Origin: Azolla caroliniana
Lineage: Eukaryota; Polypodiophyta
DNA length: 64,000 nucleotides
Assembly: GCA_043228905.1 (NCBI GenBank)
Contig: JBHGNT010000002.1
Span: forward strand, 21,948,001 to 22,012,000
Direction of reading: 5' to 3'
The notes under the pieces were generated by a model. The model ran no database searches, had not been told where the DNA came from, and saw only the letters and a list, made by a program, of their open reading frames with translations. Positions 25,759 through 36,500 of this stretch are shown here, piece by piece. Numbering within the stretch: position 1 is the first letter of the stretch; each line of letters starts with the position of its first letter. A program made the translations under genes and the position numbers.

Positions 25759-25761
<3 letters not shown>
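4176..25761 (-). CDS. TTLL12: TTLL12-type tubulin-tyrosine ligase-like protein with LRRs, 15 exons
   Basis: This is a complete spliced gene of 871 codons plus stop. My exon model, read on the minus strand, is 25761-25444, 18271-18041, 17956-17832, 16925-16721, 16385-16260, 15644-15388, 14711-14604, 14375-14234, 12345-12177, 11978-11821, 11583-11260, 8433-8359, 8288-8219, 4565-4408 and 4325-4176. Every intron is GT-AG and all phases chain without a stop. The protein has a TTLL12 N-terminal domain, a leucine-rich-repeat block (about residues 140-335), the WYVMDELGS segment and a C-terminal TTL/ATP-grasp domain. Family members in animals bind tubulin and are weak or inactive as ligases; plants carry an LRR-containing homologue. 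Cytoplasmic action on microtubules is inferred from the family. There is no signal peptide. Introns 1, 11 and 13 are swollen by retroelements. Exact splice positions are by eye. Confidence 0.93.
6044..7640 (-). mobile_element. Degenerate LINE copy in intron 13 of the TTLL12-type gene
   Basis: On the minus strand, scattered frames match the C-terminal half of the LINE ORF2 at 61773-64000: VDVDIENLPPFQYRT then LQRDIWQLFTQKG, and a segment like the region upstream of it near 7400-7600. The 3' end at 6044-6095 carries the shared terminus (GACATTAGTATATC followed by TTTC repeats). Stops and frameshifts are frequent, so this is an old copy. The left boundary is firm and the right one approximate. 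Confidence 0.7.
8219..8433 (-). CDS. TTLL12: TTLL12-type gene, exons 12-13 (residues 722-769)
   Basis: Two very short exons, 8433-8359 (75 nt) and 8288-8219 (70 nt), are separated by a 70-bp intron. They encode ARISNNKYTLEGSSLTDYET followed by HFTVM, then NYGRKLVHVDTHDFIPAF and EKEHN. These match the family segment between the central sheet and the terminal metal-binding strand. Both sides are flanked by multi-kilobase, LINE-filled introns. Confidence 0.85.
8846..10790 (-). mobile_element. 5'-truncated LINE copy in intron 11 of the TTLL12-type gene
   Basis: The 3' part (8846-9242) is closely similar, in reverse, to 20650-21026 of the plus-strand LINE: a conserved coding tail, a 3' UTR and the GGCCATTTTGGCC...GACGTTAATATATC(TTTC)n end. 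Further up, the minus strand shows degraded ORF2 pieces such as GNLPSFPYSTLSRDGKKNKV followed by MGQELWKLLTQKS, parallel to NLPPLKY...VIRQEIWQIYTR in the LINE at the right edge. It has the same orientation as the host gene. Confidence 0.75.
11260..12345 (-). CDS. TTLL12: TTLL12-type gene, exons 9-11: TTL domain, central part (residues 505-721)
   Basis: Exons 12345-12177, 11978-11821 and 11583-11260 encode VYLVYTDLPQVLETLKRPEF, SEADILWASSQID and NQFPFEACIVMKHHLAKTI, then NLWIMKPWNMARTIDT and KFDLRYIVLVRSLKPL. These correspond to the TTL-fold nucleotide-binding half. The loop after KP lacks the glycine-rich RGxGI pattern of active TTLLs, as is typical of the TTLL12 branch. Confidence 0.92.
12376..13114. 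repeat. 53-bp tandem duplication and possible LTR-like unit in intron 8
   Basis: At 12376-12484 a unit containing CCATCCAACTATACACTC is repeated twice with a 53-bp period. It is followed by a block starting TGTAACACCCC (12482) with a TATAAATAGG near 12840 and ending CCTACAACA at 13114, which has the look of a plus-strand LTR. I find no target duplication and no coding remnant, so the LTR reading is tentative. The duplication itself is plain. Confidence 0.35.
13580..13712. repeat. TTATGCTC minisatellite in intron 8
   Basis: Octamer-like units reading TTATGCTC, with variants TTATGAGT and TTATGTTC, are repeated more than ten times in a row. This is a simple tandem repeat with no coding role, lying inside an intron of the TTLL12-type gene. 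Confidence 0.8.
14234..15644 (-). CDS. TTLL12: TTLL12-type gene, exons 6-8 (residues 336-504)
   Basis: Exons 15644-15388, 14711-14604 and 14375-14234 resume the TTLL12 core after the LRR block. Landmarks are VVERILRAMWAFVMTYRL, then WYVMDELGSAIRHNDEPNF (its Trp codon is split across the exon 6/7 junction), then SLLWPVKDVLNGDECTRDF and LTAWFHTPKYYF. The last exon contains no long stand-alone open frame and was found by matching the expected family block and checking splice sites and phase. Confidence 0.9.
16260..18271 (-). CDS. TTLL12: TTLL12-type gene, exons 2-5: leucine-rich repeats (residues 107-335)
   Basis: Exons 18271-18041, 17956-17832, 16925-16721 and 16385-16260 encode repeated LxxLxL units, for example LYWLELDETAIND, LVGLSLWGNNVS, VKTLDLSNRNICSL and LSSLNLRDNPLDND. 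Such a block is absent from vertebrate TTLL12, where the N-terminal domain runs directly on. In plants the LRR-TTLL12 arrangement is the usual form. The repeats probably form a protein-binding surface, by family analogy. Phases are 0, 0, 2 and 0 at the four 5' boundaries. Confidence 0.9.
16430..16640. repeat. Compound short tandem repeats in intron 4
   Basis: Three diverged units of about 22 bp containing TATGTGTAACATGTGTATG are followed by CCTATG hexamers and GTGGAC/GTACGTG units. The block lies about 80 bp from the acceptor of exon 5 (LRR region) and does not touch the splice sites. Confidence 0.7.
18930..21026 (+). mobile_element. 5'-truncated LINE in intron 1, antisense to the host gene
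   Basis: The plus strand encodes RT and the C-terminal part of ORF2 in pieces: VDFRKAFDTVPRARL, GVKQGCPLSPTL, then an LLYVDDIVLISDS catalytic box, and after 19269 two long open stretches (19269-19946 and 19962-20825). The second contains the CCHC-like ERICQLCHQGVESEEHYVCH. A single TGA at 19944-19946 and a shift near 19178 break it. The 3' UTR ends with the hairpin and a short TTTC tail at 21026. It is closely related to the LINE at 61594-64000. The 5' limit is approximate. Confidence 0.85.
21216..21690 (-). mobile_element. Ty3/gypsy remnant with an internal duplication
   Basis: Minus-strand residues HPVFHVSCLKKFIG at 21216-21431 match the segment just downstream of integrase in gypsy pol. 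A second, diverged copy of the adjacent sequence (from ATCAAGATGAGCAAAACG to the GGATAAATTA segment) follows at about 21533-21690, offset by roughly 165 bp. Only this short piece of the element is recognisable. Confidence 0.6.
22131..22310 (-). mobile_element. Short LINE 3'-end copy in intron 1
   Basis: Read on the minus strand this ends GGCCATTTTGGC...GAGGTTAATATATC followed by TCTC/TTTC repeats. It is the same terminus as the larger copies at 6044, 8846 and 18930, cut after less than 200 bp. No coding sequence is included. It represents an extreme 5' truncation on insertion. Confidence 0.75.
22405..24560 (-). mobile_element. Degenerate copia element with LTR-like ends in intron 1
   Basis: Two diverged direct repeats, about 22405-22728 and 24275-24555, share AAGAAGCAATATATATT-like, GAAGTGAAGC-ACGGACTAAC-like and CATCTACCAT segments and behave like LTRs. 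Between them the minus strand reads a copia gag-pre-integrase/integrase segment (ETCKVGKW, then ELVHIDFWGRM near 23930-24060). Stops are frequent. Boundaries are approximate. Its orientation is the same as the host gene. Confidence 0.6.
25444..25761 (-). CDS. TTLL12: TTLL12-type gene, exon 1 (residues 1-106)
   Basis: This exon carries the family N-terminus: FDEFLQVHGVLLASSGLP, then LFHKL...DAGNFFSIEEHEEED, and VFLIDHAWSFRLPDARSQ, which matches the opening block of TTLL12 proteins. The ATG at 25761 is chosen as start, with a second in-frame ATG three codons later. An acidic run (EEHEEEDDDD) followed by a basic RRPKQRR segment lies between the conserved blocks. The donor is CAG|GTATGT. The following intron is about 7.2 kb, the largest in the gene. 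Confidence 0.92.

Positions 25762-25812
<51 letters not shown>
25762..25812. repeat. (GA)n in the 5' leader of the TTLL12-type gene
   Basis: A pure 51-nt TC dinucleotide tract (GA in the gene's sense) abuts the start codon of exon 1. Its position makes it part of the 5' UTR unless an upstream intron intervenes. GA-rich leaders are common in plants; any effect on expression is unknown. Confidence 0.8.
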
Positions 25813-25814
<2 letters not shown>

Positions 25815-25895
25815 GTCCCCTTCTTCTGTGGGTCTCTCTCTATCTCTGTCCAGGTAGGTAGGTGTCTGGACTCTGAAGAGAGCTGGGAATACAAT

Positions 25896-25938
25896 GATAT
25901 ATATATATACATATATATCATATATGTATGTATATATA
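25896..25938. repeat. AT-rich (TA)n tract upstream of the TTLL12-type gene
   Basis: Alternating TATATA with CATA interruptions lies about 135-175 bp upstream of the start codon. It could include the TATA element, but no single box can be chosen. Confidence 0.4.
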
Positions 25939-26139
25939 AGCTTTGGGTGAGGAAGGATATGGAAAACTACTTAGGGTAAAATCTATCTACCTATGAACTT
26001 CTTTAATTCTTATGCTCTTCTCATTCATGACTTCGCCATATAGAGGGCCCTCGGACCCGCTCGCTTCCTTCCCTCCGGCTTTCGGTTTCTTTTTCGAAGA
26101 ACAATCGCATACCATGTTTAAAAACAACACGACAGTTCA

Positions 26140-26300
26140 TCAAACCTTTGTCTGATGTTGTTACAACCTTTTTGTATGTTGTTGTTAAATCTTTGTCTGC
26201 TATTAAAACCTCGTATGTTGTTGTTAAATCTTTGTCTGTTGTTAAAACCTCGTTTGTTGTTGTTGCTTAAACCTTGTTTGTTGTTGTTTGTTGTTGATGA
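26140..26300. repeat. Minisatellite rich in TTGTTG units
   Basis: Units of the type TATGTTGTTGTTAAATCTTTGTCTG with a TTAAAACCTCG tail repeat about four times and decay into TTGTTGTTTG. The minus-strand open frame across it (26118-26423) is an Asn-rich repetitive peptide that follows from the repeat, not evidence for a gene. Confidence 0.7.
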
Positions 26301-29199
26301 TGATATCCTCCTCCTCCTCCCGTGATACTTCAACAACCTTGAGGCCATGTAAACCTTGCCGAATGTTAACGTAGTTGTGCTACACCTAAGCTTTAATGTA
26401 GCTCCTCCTCCGACAAGGTGCATGTCATTGTATCAAATCTTATTTGTAACGATTGGTGCTTCAATTTGCCGAATACACATATATTTGGGTTCTATTCATA
26501 TTGGACGCTATTATATTACTTATGTGTGCTTCATTCACATCTCTAAAAGTTAGCTTGACATTTTAACATTGATATTTAGTTATAATTGTGTAGTAAAGTT
26601 GTGAAGGAGGATATATGGTTTTACACGACAAACTGCACACTATGGAAACTTAAACTTTTCATCGTGTTGGAGTTATACAAGCTCCTTGATAACATATGCA
26701 AACATTATGTTGAGCCATTGGGAGTAGTTTTGTAGTAGATCAACATAATCTAGTAAATATTATTCCCCATCATGAGTGAAGGTAATGAATGTTTGGAAAA
26801 CAAGGTTACCTATAAACATATGGAAAAAGCAAGAAGATAATTATTTCCATCACAAGGATCAAATGGCAATAGTCGAATTGGTGAACGTAAGCATCAATGT
26901 TAGCACAAAAGTATACTTGCATCTTGCTTGCAACATGTGATGACATGGTCACAACATTTATCACTTATGTGACAAATCATTTGGTTCTCTCCAAGGAGTT
27001 TTCAACATTATTGTAAGAGGAAGAGTTGCATATGGGGGTAAGTCGACAGGTGAATACAAATTTTAGTAGGTTGACTTTTCAAATTCCATGCTTAAATACT
27101 CTCATTATTTTTGGTATTATAGATGATATCATGGAAATTGGTTATTGGTCATTGCCAATGTTCATGTTGGATGGTGTTACTGGTGGGACTAGTGTGACAG
27201 GTGTGAAACGTATCAAAAGGAGCCGAGCACTAACAATCGAACAAAGAAAGCCGAATATCAAGGAAGGAATGGGTGGAAAGTGCCGAGCAAAAGGGAGCTA
27301 TATATATCGGGATTAGCAAACACAAAAGGGGGAGATCTAGAGGACTAAGGATAAGGATAGAAAATTTGAGATTGAGTGAGTGTAACTGAGAGTACTCAGT
27401 GCTTGTATGTGCATATTACACTTTAATCGAATATATATACGTTTTGTGGGTAACTTCTGTGTCCTGTCTTGTCTGTATTCCGATCTCTATCGATCTATCT
27501 ATGTAAGTTCGGTTTCTGTAAGGAACGTATCCAAGAATTGGTTGTGGCCGTTTTCGTAGCTTATCCTTCGTGTTTCCCCCGGTCGTAAATCCCTCCCCAA
27601 CTGGGACAATCTAAATAACGATCACGAGCCCCAGGAAGTCATATAACCATGACGATCTCGGTTGGACGTCGTGTCCCACTCTCCTTCGCACCACAATACC
27701 TTGACCCGATTACTCAGGAGGAGTAATCGAAGGTGTTCTCTAGGGAGGGAGTAACAGATGCGAAGTGGTTTGAGGTAATTTCCTAAGGACACAATGTTAT
27801 ATCATGAATTAATGCTAATGGTTTATTTACAATTGACTTCATTGAACATCATACGGACATGAATGTGTTTTCAAAAGGTATTATAGATGAGGCATTTCCT
27901 TCATCACCACATGATCAAGGTGCAAATGGTGATGTTGTTCAAGTGGCCCCAAGGGTGCAAATACCTTTTGAAAAGCAAGATTTAATCAAAAGTGCAATGC
28001 TTATGGTGCGCCAAATGACGAGTTAGATCAATAGATGAGTTTGACAATATAGGTGTCAATTGGAATTTTAACAAAAAGGATGACATAATTGATGAGGATG
28101 AAGAAGACCAATTTAAATTCTATTGTGAGGTTGATTTTGATATTGACCTAAACGACAAATGCAAGATACTTGTTCTCAGTTTCTCCATTCTAGCAAGCTT
28201 ATTGTACACTGCTTAGGATTTAGGGTTTATTGTAAAATTTCCCCCATTCCCATCACTATTTTCTCTTACATGTTTTTGTGCATTTCCTTACATCCATTCA
28301 TTTAACATGCGTCAATGCCTTCTATAATAATGTCTAATTCCTTTTGTATTTATACTCCCTCTTTCTTCAATGCCATTTTCTTGTATACATTTCATCGAGT
28401 TAATGGTGATTCTAAATTGCTTATAGTTGGCTCCTTCGTTTTCAAAGATAATTTCAATCTTTTGATTGAATTACATTATCCTAACTTCTAAGGTACATAT
28501 GTTTTAATTGTTTTTTCTTTGTCTCGCATGTTATATGTTGTATGATGTATCAATATGTTTCCATTCTTTCTCTTACATGTTTCTTTTTTTTTGGTATACA
28601 CCCCCTTCTCTTGGAATGCCCCCTTTTTTGTGCACATATCCATTTTCTCCTACAAGACAATGAAAAGTAAGAAATAAGGGTTAGTGGTGGCTATGCTAAT
28701 GGTCATATGTTCTTCTTTTCTTTTGTTATGTTCACAATAATTGTTTTCTTCAAAACTCTACAATAAAATGTGCCCATCTTAAAATGGTGTATGCATTAGA
28801 TCCTTTATATTGTCGTATATGTATACAAATGGAAAAAATACTTTTTGGTTGTGTTTCATTGAGTTGGGCTTATATGTATTTTCATCAAGGTCCAAGGAGG
28901 TGATGGAAAGTCATGCATGCTTACATATTTTAAATAATATATATATATATATATTATTATAAAATATTTTCTTCAACAATATTAAGAAAACAACGCATGA
29001 AGGCTACAACTTGAACCTAACTGCCTAGGAGGTTACAACTTTTTATAATGATGTAGAATAACCTAGGACCAAATATCAAACTTTGTAGAATGTGTTGAAA
29101 TTTGTTGATATTCAAGAAAGATTCCATGGAAGTCGATAGTGCCATTGAGGCTCTTGAGTTGACATTGTAAACAGGGGCAACTTTTTCCATCACTGAAGA
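26301..29199. other. Intergenic DNA, no supported gene
   Basis: This stretch is AT-rich. Around 27190-27600 there is a block with LTR-like character (GC-poor, a poly-termination-like segment, then CTCCCCAACTGGGAC), and 27815-28015 reads a 60-codon plus-strand stretch (IDEAFPSSPHDQGANGDVVQ) ending in stops, which may be a transposon gene relic. Neither can be assigned to a family. Multiple stop codons fall in all other frames. Confidence 0.4.
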
Positions 29200-29950
29200 A
29201 GCTTTTTCCTTCTCTTGTTCACAGTGTCTGGGGAACCGTGCATATGATCATACTGGCCACGGACAACTGCCAACAAGTTCTCCCATATCTCAAGCAACAC
29301 GTCTCATAGATTAATGTCTGCTGCATCATAAAGTCGGTTACATTGACATTTCCATAATGCCCATAACGTTACTATGGTCATTGTTTTCCAAATTTGGATA
29401 GATCGCACCTGCTTTTGAGGTTGCTAAAAGGGACTAACTAATATCAATATTCTATTATGTATTGTCATTGTCTCCTGAACATCGTTTGCCTCATACAACA
29501 TCAAGCTGGAATGTGACACTCCCTACATCGCTGACCCCCAAGAGAATAGGCAACTGACATTGATTGTTAGGAATAAAGTCATGACTTTATTCCATACTTG
29601 TTGAGCGAAGGGACAAGACCATAGGACATGCTTGGTAGTCTCCTGAGCCTCATGACAAAATCCACATTGCCTGCAAATTGGGTGTTGCATTCCCTTTCAA
29701 TGAATGACTGACCGGTAGTGCCATATGCACTAATAGCCATCGAAAGAGAATAAATTTAGTTGGCCCTTTAAATGACCAAATCCATCTCCAATAGGTTCTC
29801 AAATGCCAAGTTGAGACACCCAGTTGGTCCAATGTTTTTAAGTTGTTGGTATCGTTACATTCCGAGAGAGCAGTAATGATCTTCCAAGTTTTACTGAGTA
29901 CTGAAAGAAGGGGACCTTTACGATCTTTTCACCGAAGGAGTGTGACCAAA
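29200..29950 (-). mobile_element. L1-type LINE 3' fragment (zf-RVT region)
   Basis: The minus strand encodes WIWSFKGPTKFILFRWLL followed by VHMALPVSHSL, then CGFCHEAQETTKHVLWSCPF and AQQVW, the zinc-binding region at the C-terminus of plant L1 ORF2. It parallels the same region of the L1 at 48079-49191. In-frame stops show it is dead. No poly(A) end or target duplication could be identified. Confidence 0.8.
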
Positions 29951-32250
29951 GCCAACCCCCCGGATCCCATCTTAATCTTGCAACAAGGTCTTTTGCGTAT
30001 AACTACAATATATCACACATATGAGCAATTGAAGGATAAGGATCAAGCATCCATTTCTTTCTAGTTTTAGATAATATTTATATTTTAAATATTTTAAATA
30101 ATATTTATATTGATAAATAACTTTTTACATTCAATCAATGAAAAGAATTTGATAAAAAAGTGTCCAAAAATTTGGTCCAACCTAATGACAAAATTTTCTC
30201 AACAAAAGTTTTGATAATAAGGGATAAGGGGGTCCATCTTGCCATTATTAGTTAGGGACATTGTGTCAATTTTTCTATGTAATGACAGTTTCAAAATTTT
30301 GAACTATAGAACAAATTTATTAGTATAATCGTAAAAAACAACCCTTTTTGTTGTCTAGTGTGCATAGGACTTCCTTCATTCCAAAATATGTTACTATGTT
30401 ACATTATCTTGCAAATTATTGTAGTTGAATTATTGAATATATCTTTGGAAGCACTTGGGATACAAGTTTATGTAGCAAAAATTAAATAAAAGGTTAATGT
30501 GCTATAACTTATAAGTATCATAAAAGTTGAGAGTTTCATAAATAAATAAAAATCAACATGCAAAAATACTGGAAGACCTGACTTCCAAAGACCAAATGGA
30601 TACTGAAAAAACATAATCAAAACTTTTTTTGCATATAGAAACACTATAAGCCTATAAAAGAAAAGAACATATTCAAGAGCTTTTTCAACACAAACGACTC
30701 TTATGAGGAAAGTTTTAGCTATTCAGAAGGCTACATATCTTCAAATAAGATTGTTGATTGTGTTCTTTGGTGTACATCCTTAGTCATGATACATGCACAA
30801 CACAAATGCACATGGATAAGCACGCACTAAGTGTATGGTCGAGGAGAGGCCAACACAATTAATTATAATTAGACAAGATAACATCAAATATTTTCTCTAT
30901 TATTTTGCAAGGTATGAGATTGAACCCTTAACACTATGGAAAGATTACATTAGATAATACAATTGGACTTGATGATGCACCTTGATTGGATTATAGGACA
31001 AGAAAAATTAGAACATAGCACAATGTAAGAGTAAAAAACAAGAGCACTTCACTCTTGATTAACGCTTAATACATCGGGAAAACATAGCAATAACTGCAAA
31101 AGAGAAAAACAATTTTGCATGCTTGTGGGATACTATCTCCAATATAGTTAAACCCAATATATGTCACTTGGCCACCATCAAATATAAAGAGAGTTGTTCA
31201 AATGGCCAATATGCTAGTTCTAGCCAACAATCTTCGAAGTCATCTTTGATTTCCAACCCTTGGGCTAGCTTCGCTACCCACTTCTTTCTCTGCTACCAAC
31301 ATGGATGATGCAATGAGTTCTATTCATAATATAGCCTTTGATATTTTCCATTGTGGTTTTTGTACCTTCTCCACATTAATCTTTGTTGGGGAGTTTCTAA
31401 TGACTTCTATCACAATGTTGTTTGCTTGTGTGGTTGGCATTGAATCGTATGTTATTAGGACTCAAATACATTCTTCATTCCACAGATAGTCCTTTGCTCG
31501 CCACTTTTGTTGCATGTTGTGCCTCTTACTTAGTAGGGATTTGTTTGTGATGTTGGTTTGGAGTGTCAGGACGATTGATCAACATAGTCAATGTTATCCT
31601 TAGCAATGCCTACAAATATTGTTAAAGAACATCAATTCCAAACAGGAGAACTACTAGATATTGATCAAGTTTCTCATCGGATTCCTCCAAGCCTTTGAGC
31701 ATGTTAATATCATCCACATGAGCACATTCATCTTTGATTCACAATCTATTTTGTTTGAACATGGAGATCTTATGTTGGGCTTGACAAAATGTCATGACAT
31801 TTATGACTACTTGGGTTTGATCTAGGTGGTACGTAGCCATGGTCATCCTAAGAGCATTTAATTTGCATTTTTTTTCTCACATATCAAATGATTACATATA
31901 TATTGGAGGCCCAATATCCACCCAAATCTAGTGTAAGTTGGTTAAGGAGCACTAAAAAAGGGAGGGATTGTGCAAGCGTTGGCGCTAAATCCACATTGTG
32001 CATTTCTTCCCTCTTTTTGTCCAATGCAAAGGCACTTTTTTCATTAAGAACATTGACTCAAAATCCTTCATTGAAGATCATGCCAAACAAGCTATAGGTG
32101 TGGATTTGGATGGTGATGATTGAATCTAGTTCATTGATGATGGTTTAGTTTGTAGATAACCTTACTAAATTGATGTGTGTCGTGTTCTCCCTTTCTATCA
32201 AAACATTCGTAATCACTCATTGCCATACATTGTTTGAAACAAGGTAGACT
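29951..32250. other. AT-rich intergenic DNA, no supported gene
   Basis: Only short open frames without recognisable motifs are present, including those at 31123-31308, 31301-31489 and 31888-32097. Composition is uniformly AT-rich. I see no RNA gene or clear repeat terminus. Confidence 0.45.
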
Positions 32251-32254
32251 CAAA

Positions 32255-32575
32255 TGGTTCTCAATTAATAAAGCCACCTTGTATTCTAAGAGGGCCAACA
32301 TACCATGTCAAGTATCGTAGTGGTATTTCTTAACGTAGGTCAAAAGTTGGTTTGACCATAGCTTACTTTTGAGTCATTGAACCTCGAGGGTTCTTGATTA
32401 ATAAAGCCACCTTGTAGTGTAAGAGGGCCAATGTACCATGTCAAGTATCATAGTGGTGTTTCTTCACTTAGGGTGGGTCAAAAGTCTCTAAGGGGGCTAA
32501 CATACCATTTCAAGTACTGTAGTGGTGTTTATTCACTTAGGTTGAGTCAAAAGTTGATTTGATGGTAGCTTTCTT
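32255..32575. repeat. Diverged tandem repeat of about 135 bp, nearly three copies
   Basis: The blocks AATAAAGCCACCTTGTA, AAGAGGGCCAA, ACCATGTCAAGTAT and GTAGTGGT...TTCTT recur in the same order at 32266, 32399 and (partly) 32490, each ending with GGTCAAAAGTTG-like sequence. The third copy lacks its front part. No coding potential is seen. Confidence 0.7.
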
Positions 32576-33490
32576 TTGGATGGGTGGACTTATGGATTAC
32601 TCCTTTATTTTCAAAACCATCCATTGCATGTCTATTCTTCTTGTTAGTGGATTAGAGACAAAAGTTGGATTCTCTTGTCTTGGTGGACTGACACAAAGGG
32701 TCGAACGACTTACTTACCGAGTCATTCTATCAATGGAATTGTGGTCGGAGATTGGAGTCAGACGACTCTACTCAATGCTTGCTTACACACCATTAAACAG
32801 AACACATACATCGAATTACCATATACTATTATGATCGACTGTTAACTATCTTTATTCCAAGTAAGATAATTCTGAATTGTAGAGACACAGAATATACTCT
32901 AACTAACAAAATTCTATTAACTTATAACAATAAAGACCAATGATGTTACAATGCTCTCGGTCCCTTTTTATAGGCGACTTGAGAGACTTTACCAAGATGA
33001 TACAATTGTCATTCGGCAAGAACCTACAGTGACAACTAATTGTCCTATTTTCCTACTTGGCGATTCGACTATTCCCTTTCACACTTGTCCTATTACGACT
33101 ACGACTTTGACTCCTATTTTGACTATCCTTCACTAATTTGTTGACGTATGTACTTGGCTAGCTTAGTCTGTCTATCCGACCAGCTAACACATGGCACACT
33201 CATGGGACGGTGCCTTGCACGGTCAAACCCCAAAAATTTGCCACTTAGTCATCGTCATTCCCATTTACATCCTCCCGTTTGTCCTCATTTAGAATGTCCA
33301 GCAAATTGGGCTCCTTCTCGCCTTGACCTTCATTCTGGTCCGTTGTCCGTGGCTTGTTGACTTTCTATTTGTAGTTGTTCGGCATGTGGAGTCGAATCTG
33401 AACCATTAAAAATATGGGTTGTCTGTTGACTTTGGGTTTGCTCTTGTTGCTCTCTGTTGACTTGTTGTGAAGTCGACCAACTTAGAATTT
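32576..33490. other. Probable LTR-type remnant, no gene
   Basis: The minus strand has a TATAAAAAGGG box near 32970 with a downstream leader-like segment, and the block 32850-33480 has the alternating CT-rich and GTTGAC composition often seen in LTRs. No mate LTR, PBS or coding sequence is visible, so this is tentative. It borders the 3' end of the LINE at 33497. Confidence 0.3.
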
Positions 33491-33578
33491 AGAATTATAA
33501 TTTTTTATCGTCCATAAAGAGGCCAATTTTGACCTATGGGACCATAGTATACATGTGTTCTTGATATGCGTCTCCTTC

Positions 33579-36500
33579 CTAAGAAGGGGTATTCATACAT
33601 TGAAGCACAAAGTCTCTATGTGTGACTAAAGCATACACATATGAGCTCAACCTTCTCGGTGGTGTCTTAAGTATGACACTTAAGTTATCACTCCCTTTTA
33701 GTATGTCAACATATCTTGAATGAATTGCACTATATGTCGAGCATGTGAAGAGCAAGTGACATTCATCCTCTACCATGCCTTCATTGCGTACTTTGCATAT
33801 CTTCAAGTCCGTTACATTTTGATACCATGATGCAACTTCAATACCTAACTTGTGAGGTTGAGTGCGAAGCAGTGTAAGGGCTCTATGAGCATTACTACTC
33901 ATATTGGTAATGAGATAAGGTTGGATATGATCAATAGGCATTCTTGCTTTATATTGAGACCAACATTCAGGGTTGACATTTGCAATGTAGTATTCTAGCT
34001 TTGTCCTCTTAGCATCTTCCCACTTCATCCTTAATGATTCCACCAACCTTTTCTCAATCATTACATACTACATAGCATTGCCCGAAAGCTCTAAAAGATC
34101 ATCCACACCCCATCTTCTAAACCATTTCCTTATGTCAAAAACCCAACCGGATTCTTTTGTAGCTCACTTTTATGATTCTTTTGTAGCTTACATCCAACTT
34201 CCAATGTGGTAATTGATGATTCGACATATTCTCAACTTTTGTAATGTATTTATATACTCTTTGGAGTGCCAATAGTTCTATGGGTCGAACACCTATTTCC
34301 AAGAGCATAACCTGGTAAGAGGTAGTGCATTTAACTCCTAATTGCCTCCTGAAAAACATCTTTTGAATTTTCTCTATCTCATTCCATGCATTAAGAGAGA
34401 TGGTGCCACCCCATACTTCTACTCCATAAAGCAATACTTGAGTTACCATGGCATTGAACAACATTAGTTTTACTTCCCATCCACAAGTATCACTTTGGTT
34501 GCATTGGTTGCATTGGTTCTCCAAAAGATCATACGATTTCCAACCGCCTTGGAGCCTAGAATCAAAGCATGCACTCCATTTATTTGTGGCAGGTACGTCA
34601 ATACCAAGATATTTAAAGCATTGAACAAATTGTATATGTTCTCCTCTATATGTGAGCATAGGGTAATGATGAGGTTGGATGGTTTGCACTACCATCATTT
34701 TTGTTTTCTCCACATTCACTGCTAGTCCACTACTATGGCAAAATTCTTCTAAGTAAATGTTGCATACTATCAACATCATATGAGAAGAGTACCACATCAT
34801 CTGCATATAGAAGCAATAAGATGACGTGTTGCATCAATTTGGGGGCATTCAATCCTTCTTCTCTTGCAACCTTATTCACCACTTCTTCTAATTTACCAAT
34901 ACATAAGCCAAAGAGTGTGGGTGATAGTGGACATCCTTGCTTGACCCCCATGTTACTTAAAAAGTGCTTTGAGAATCCACTATCCATTTTTAGTTGGCAT
35001 TTAACTTGCTCATATAGACATGCAATAGCAACTCGGTACTCTAATGGCATGTCAATCTCTACCATTCTATTCCAAAGCTCACTTCGTGGTACGGTATCAA
35101 AAGCTTTCTTGAAATCAACAAAACAACAATAAAGTTTTTTTCCTTGCAGTAGACTCTCTTCCATGATTACTCTCAATGTGACCAAATGATCCACAATGGA
35201 ATGTTTTGGTCTAAATCCTACTTGCCCAAGTGCTCTTTTGCTTGTACTTTCAGCCCATGTGCGTATCTTTTGCCCCATAATAGTGCTATATAATTTAGCA
35301 ATAGTTGAGCTCACCATTATTGTATGATAATTTGATACTTGATTCTTATCTCTGGTTTTAAATATTGGTTTAATCCAATTCATAAGCCAATAATTTGGAA
35401 ATCCTTGTTTTATAGCTTGCTCTATAATTGTCATTATCCAATGACGAGTATGTGGCATTGTCCATTTTAAAAGCTCACTTGAGATGTATGTTGCATCTGT
35501 TGCTTTCCCACTCGCCATCTTCTTTATTGCCTTATTGACATCATCAATATCAATACATGTAGTGCATGGTGTTTCAATTTTCTCAACCATAGGCGCCACA
35601 CCTTCATGCATATATAGCCTTTGTACATAGTCTAACATCTCTTCATTTGTAAAGTGACCTTTCACATCTTCTTTCTTACCCTTGAGTTGTCCCCATGCTA
35701 ATTTTCGTTTGAGCTTAAACCAGTTTTTCTTTTTCATCTCTTGCATTTGGAAATATCTTCTTTTCTTTCTCCTCACTACTTTCTTATATAGGTGCCATGC
35801 AACAATCTTTTCATTTTCCCCTTCTATGGACTTAAACCATTTGAGATACATCTTACATTCATCGTCGAACCAAGAATTATGTGGAAAACTACACATCTTA
35901 TGCCCACCCACATGCCTTTTAAAGTATTGATATCCAACCTTAAGGATGATATCCTTCAAATGTAACCAATTTTCTTTAACATCGTTGCTTAGAGAAAAAT
36001 TTAACAAAATTTGGTTCTCCACTTCATTTGCATACATCTTAGCTTTTTCGTAGCAAGGTCAGATGATACATCTATTTTCCTCTTTCACTCCATGGCATCT
36101 ATTGGTGAAATGTGGAATTGCAAGCTCTAAGTACAATGGCTTGTGGTATAAGTCTGGAGATAGAGAACCAACTTTAAACACATTCACCAATGATAGATCA
36201 CATGCCAACATTAATGCATAATCAACCACACTTCCTCCACCCGAGGATGGTAAACATGTGAACACATTTGTCAATGGGAATGCCTTTATACCATTTAGGA
36301 TAATCAAGTTTGTGCAATTTAGCATATGTATCAAAAGTTTTCCATAATCTGACATGACACAATCCTCTAAGTCACGCGTGCAATAGATAATGTTCTACTA
36401 CATTTTCTTTAAATGTCGTCACATTTTGGAAATTTCCAACCCTTGCATTGAAGTCTCCCATAATTAAAACTTTATCAATCTTCTCAAATGAAAGTATATC

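Noticed and set aside
26118-26423. Asn-rich minus-strand frame
   Set aside because: It is generated by the TTGTTG minisatellite; repeat length and frame are incidental.
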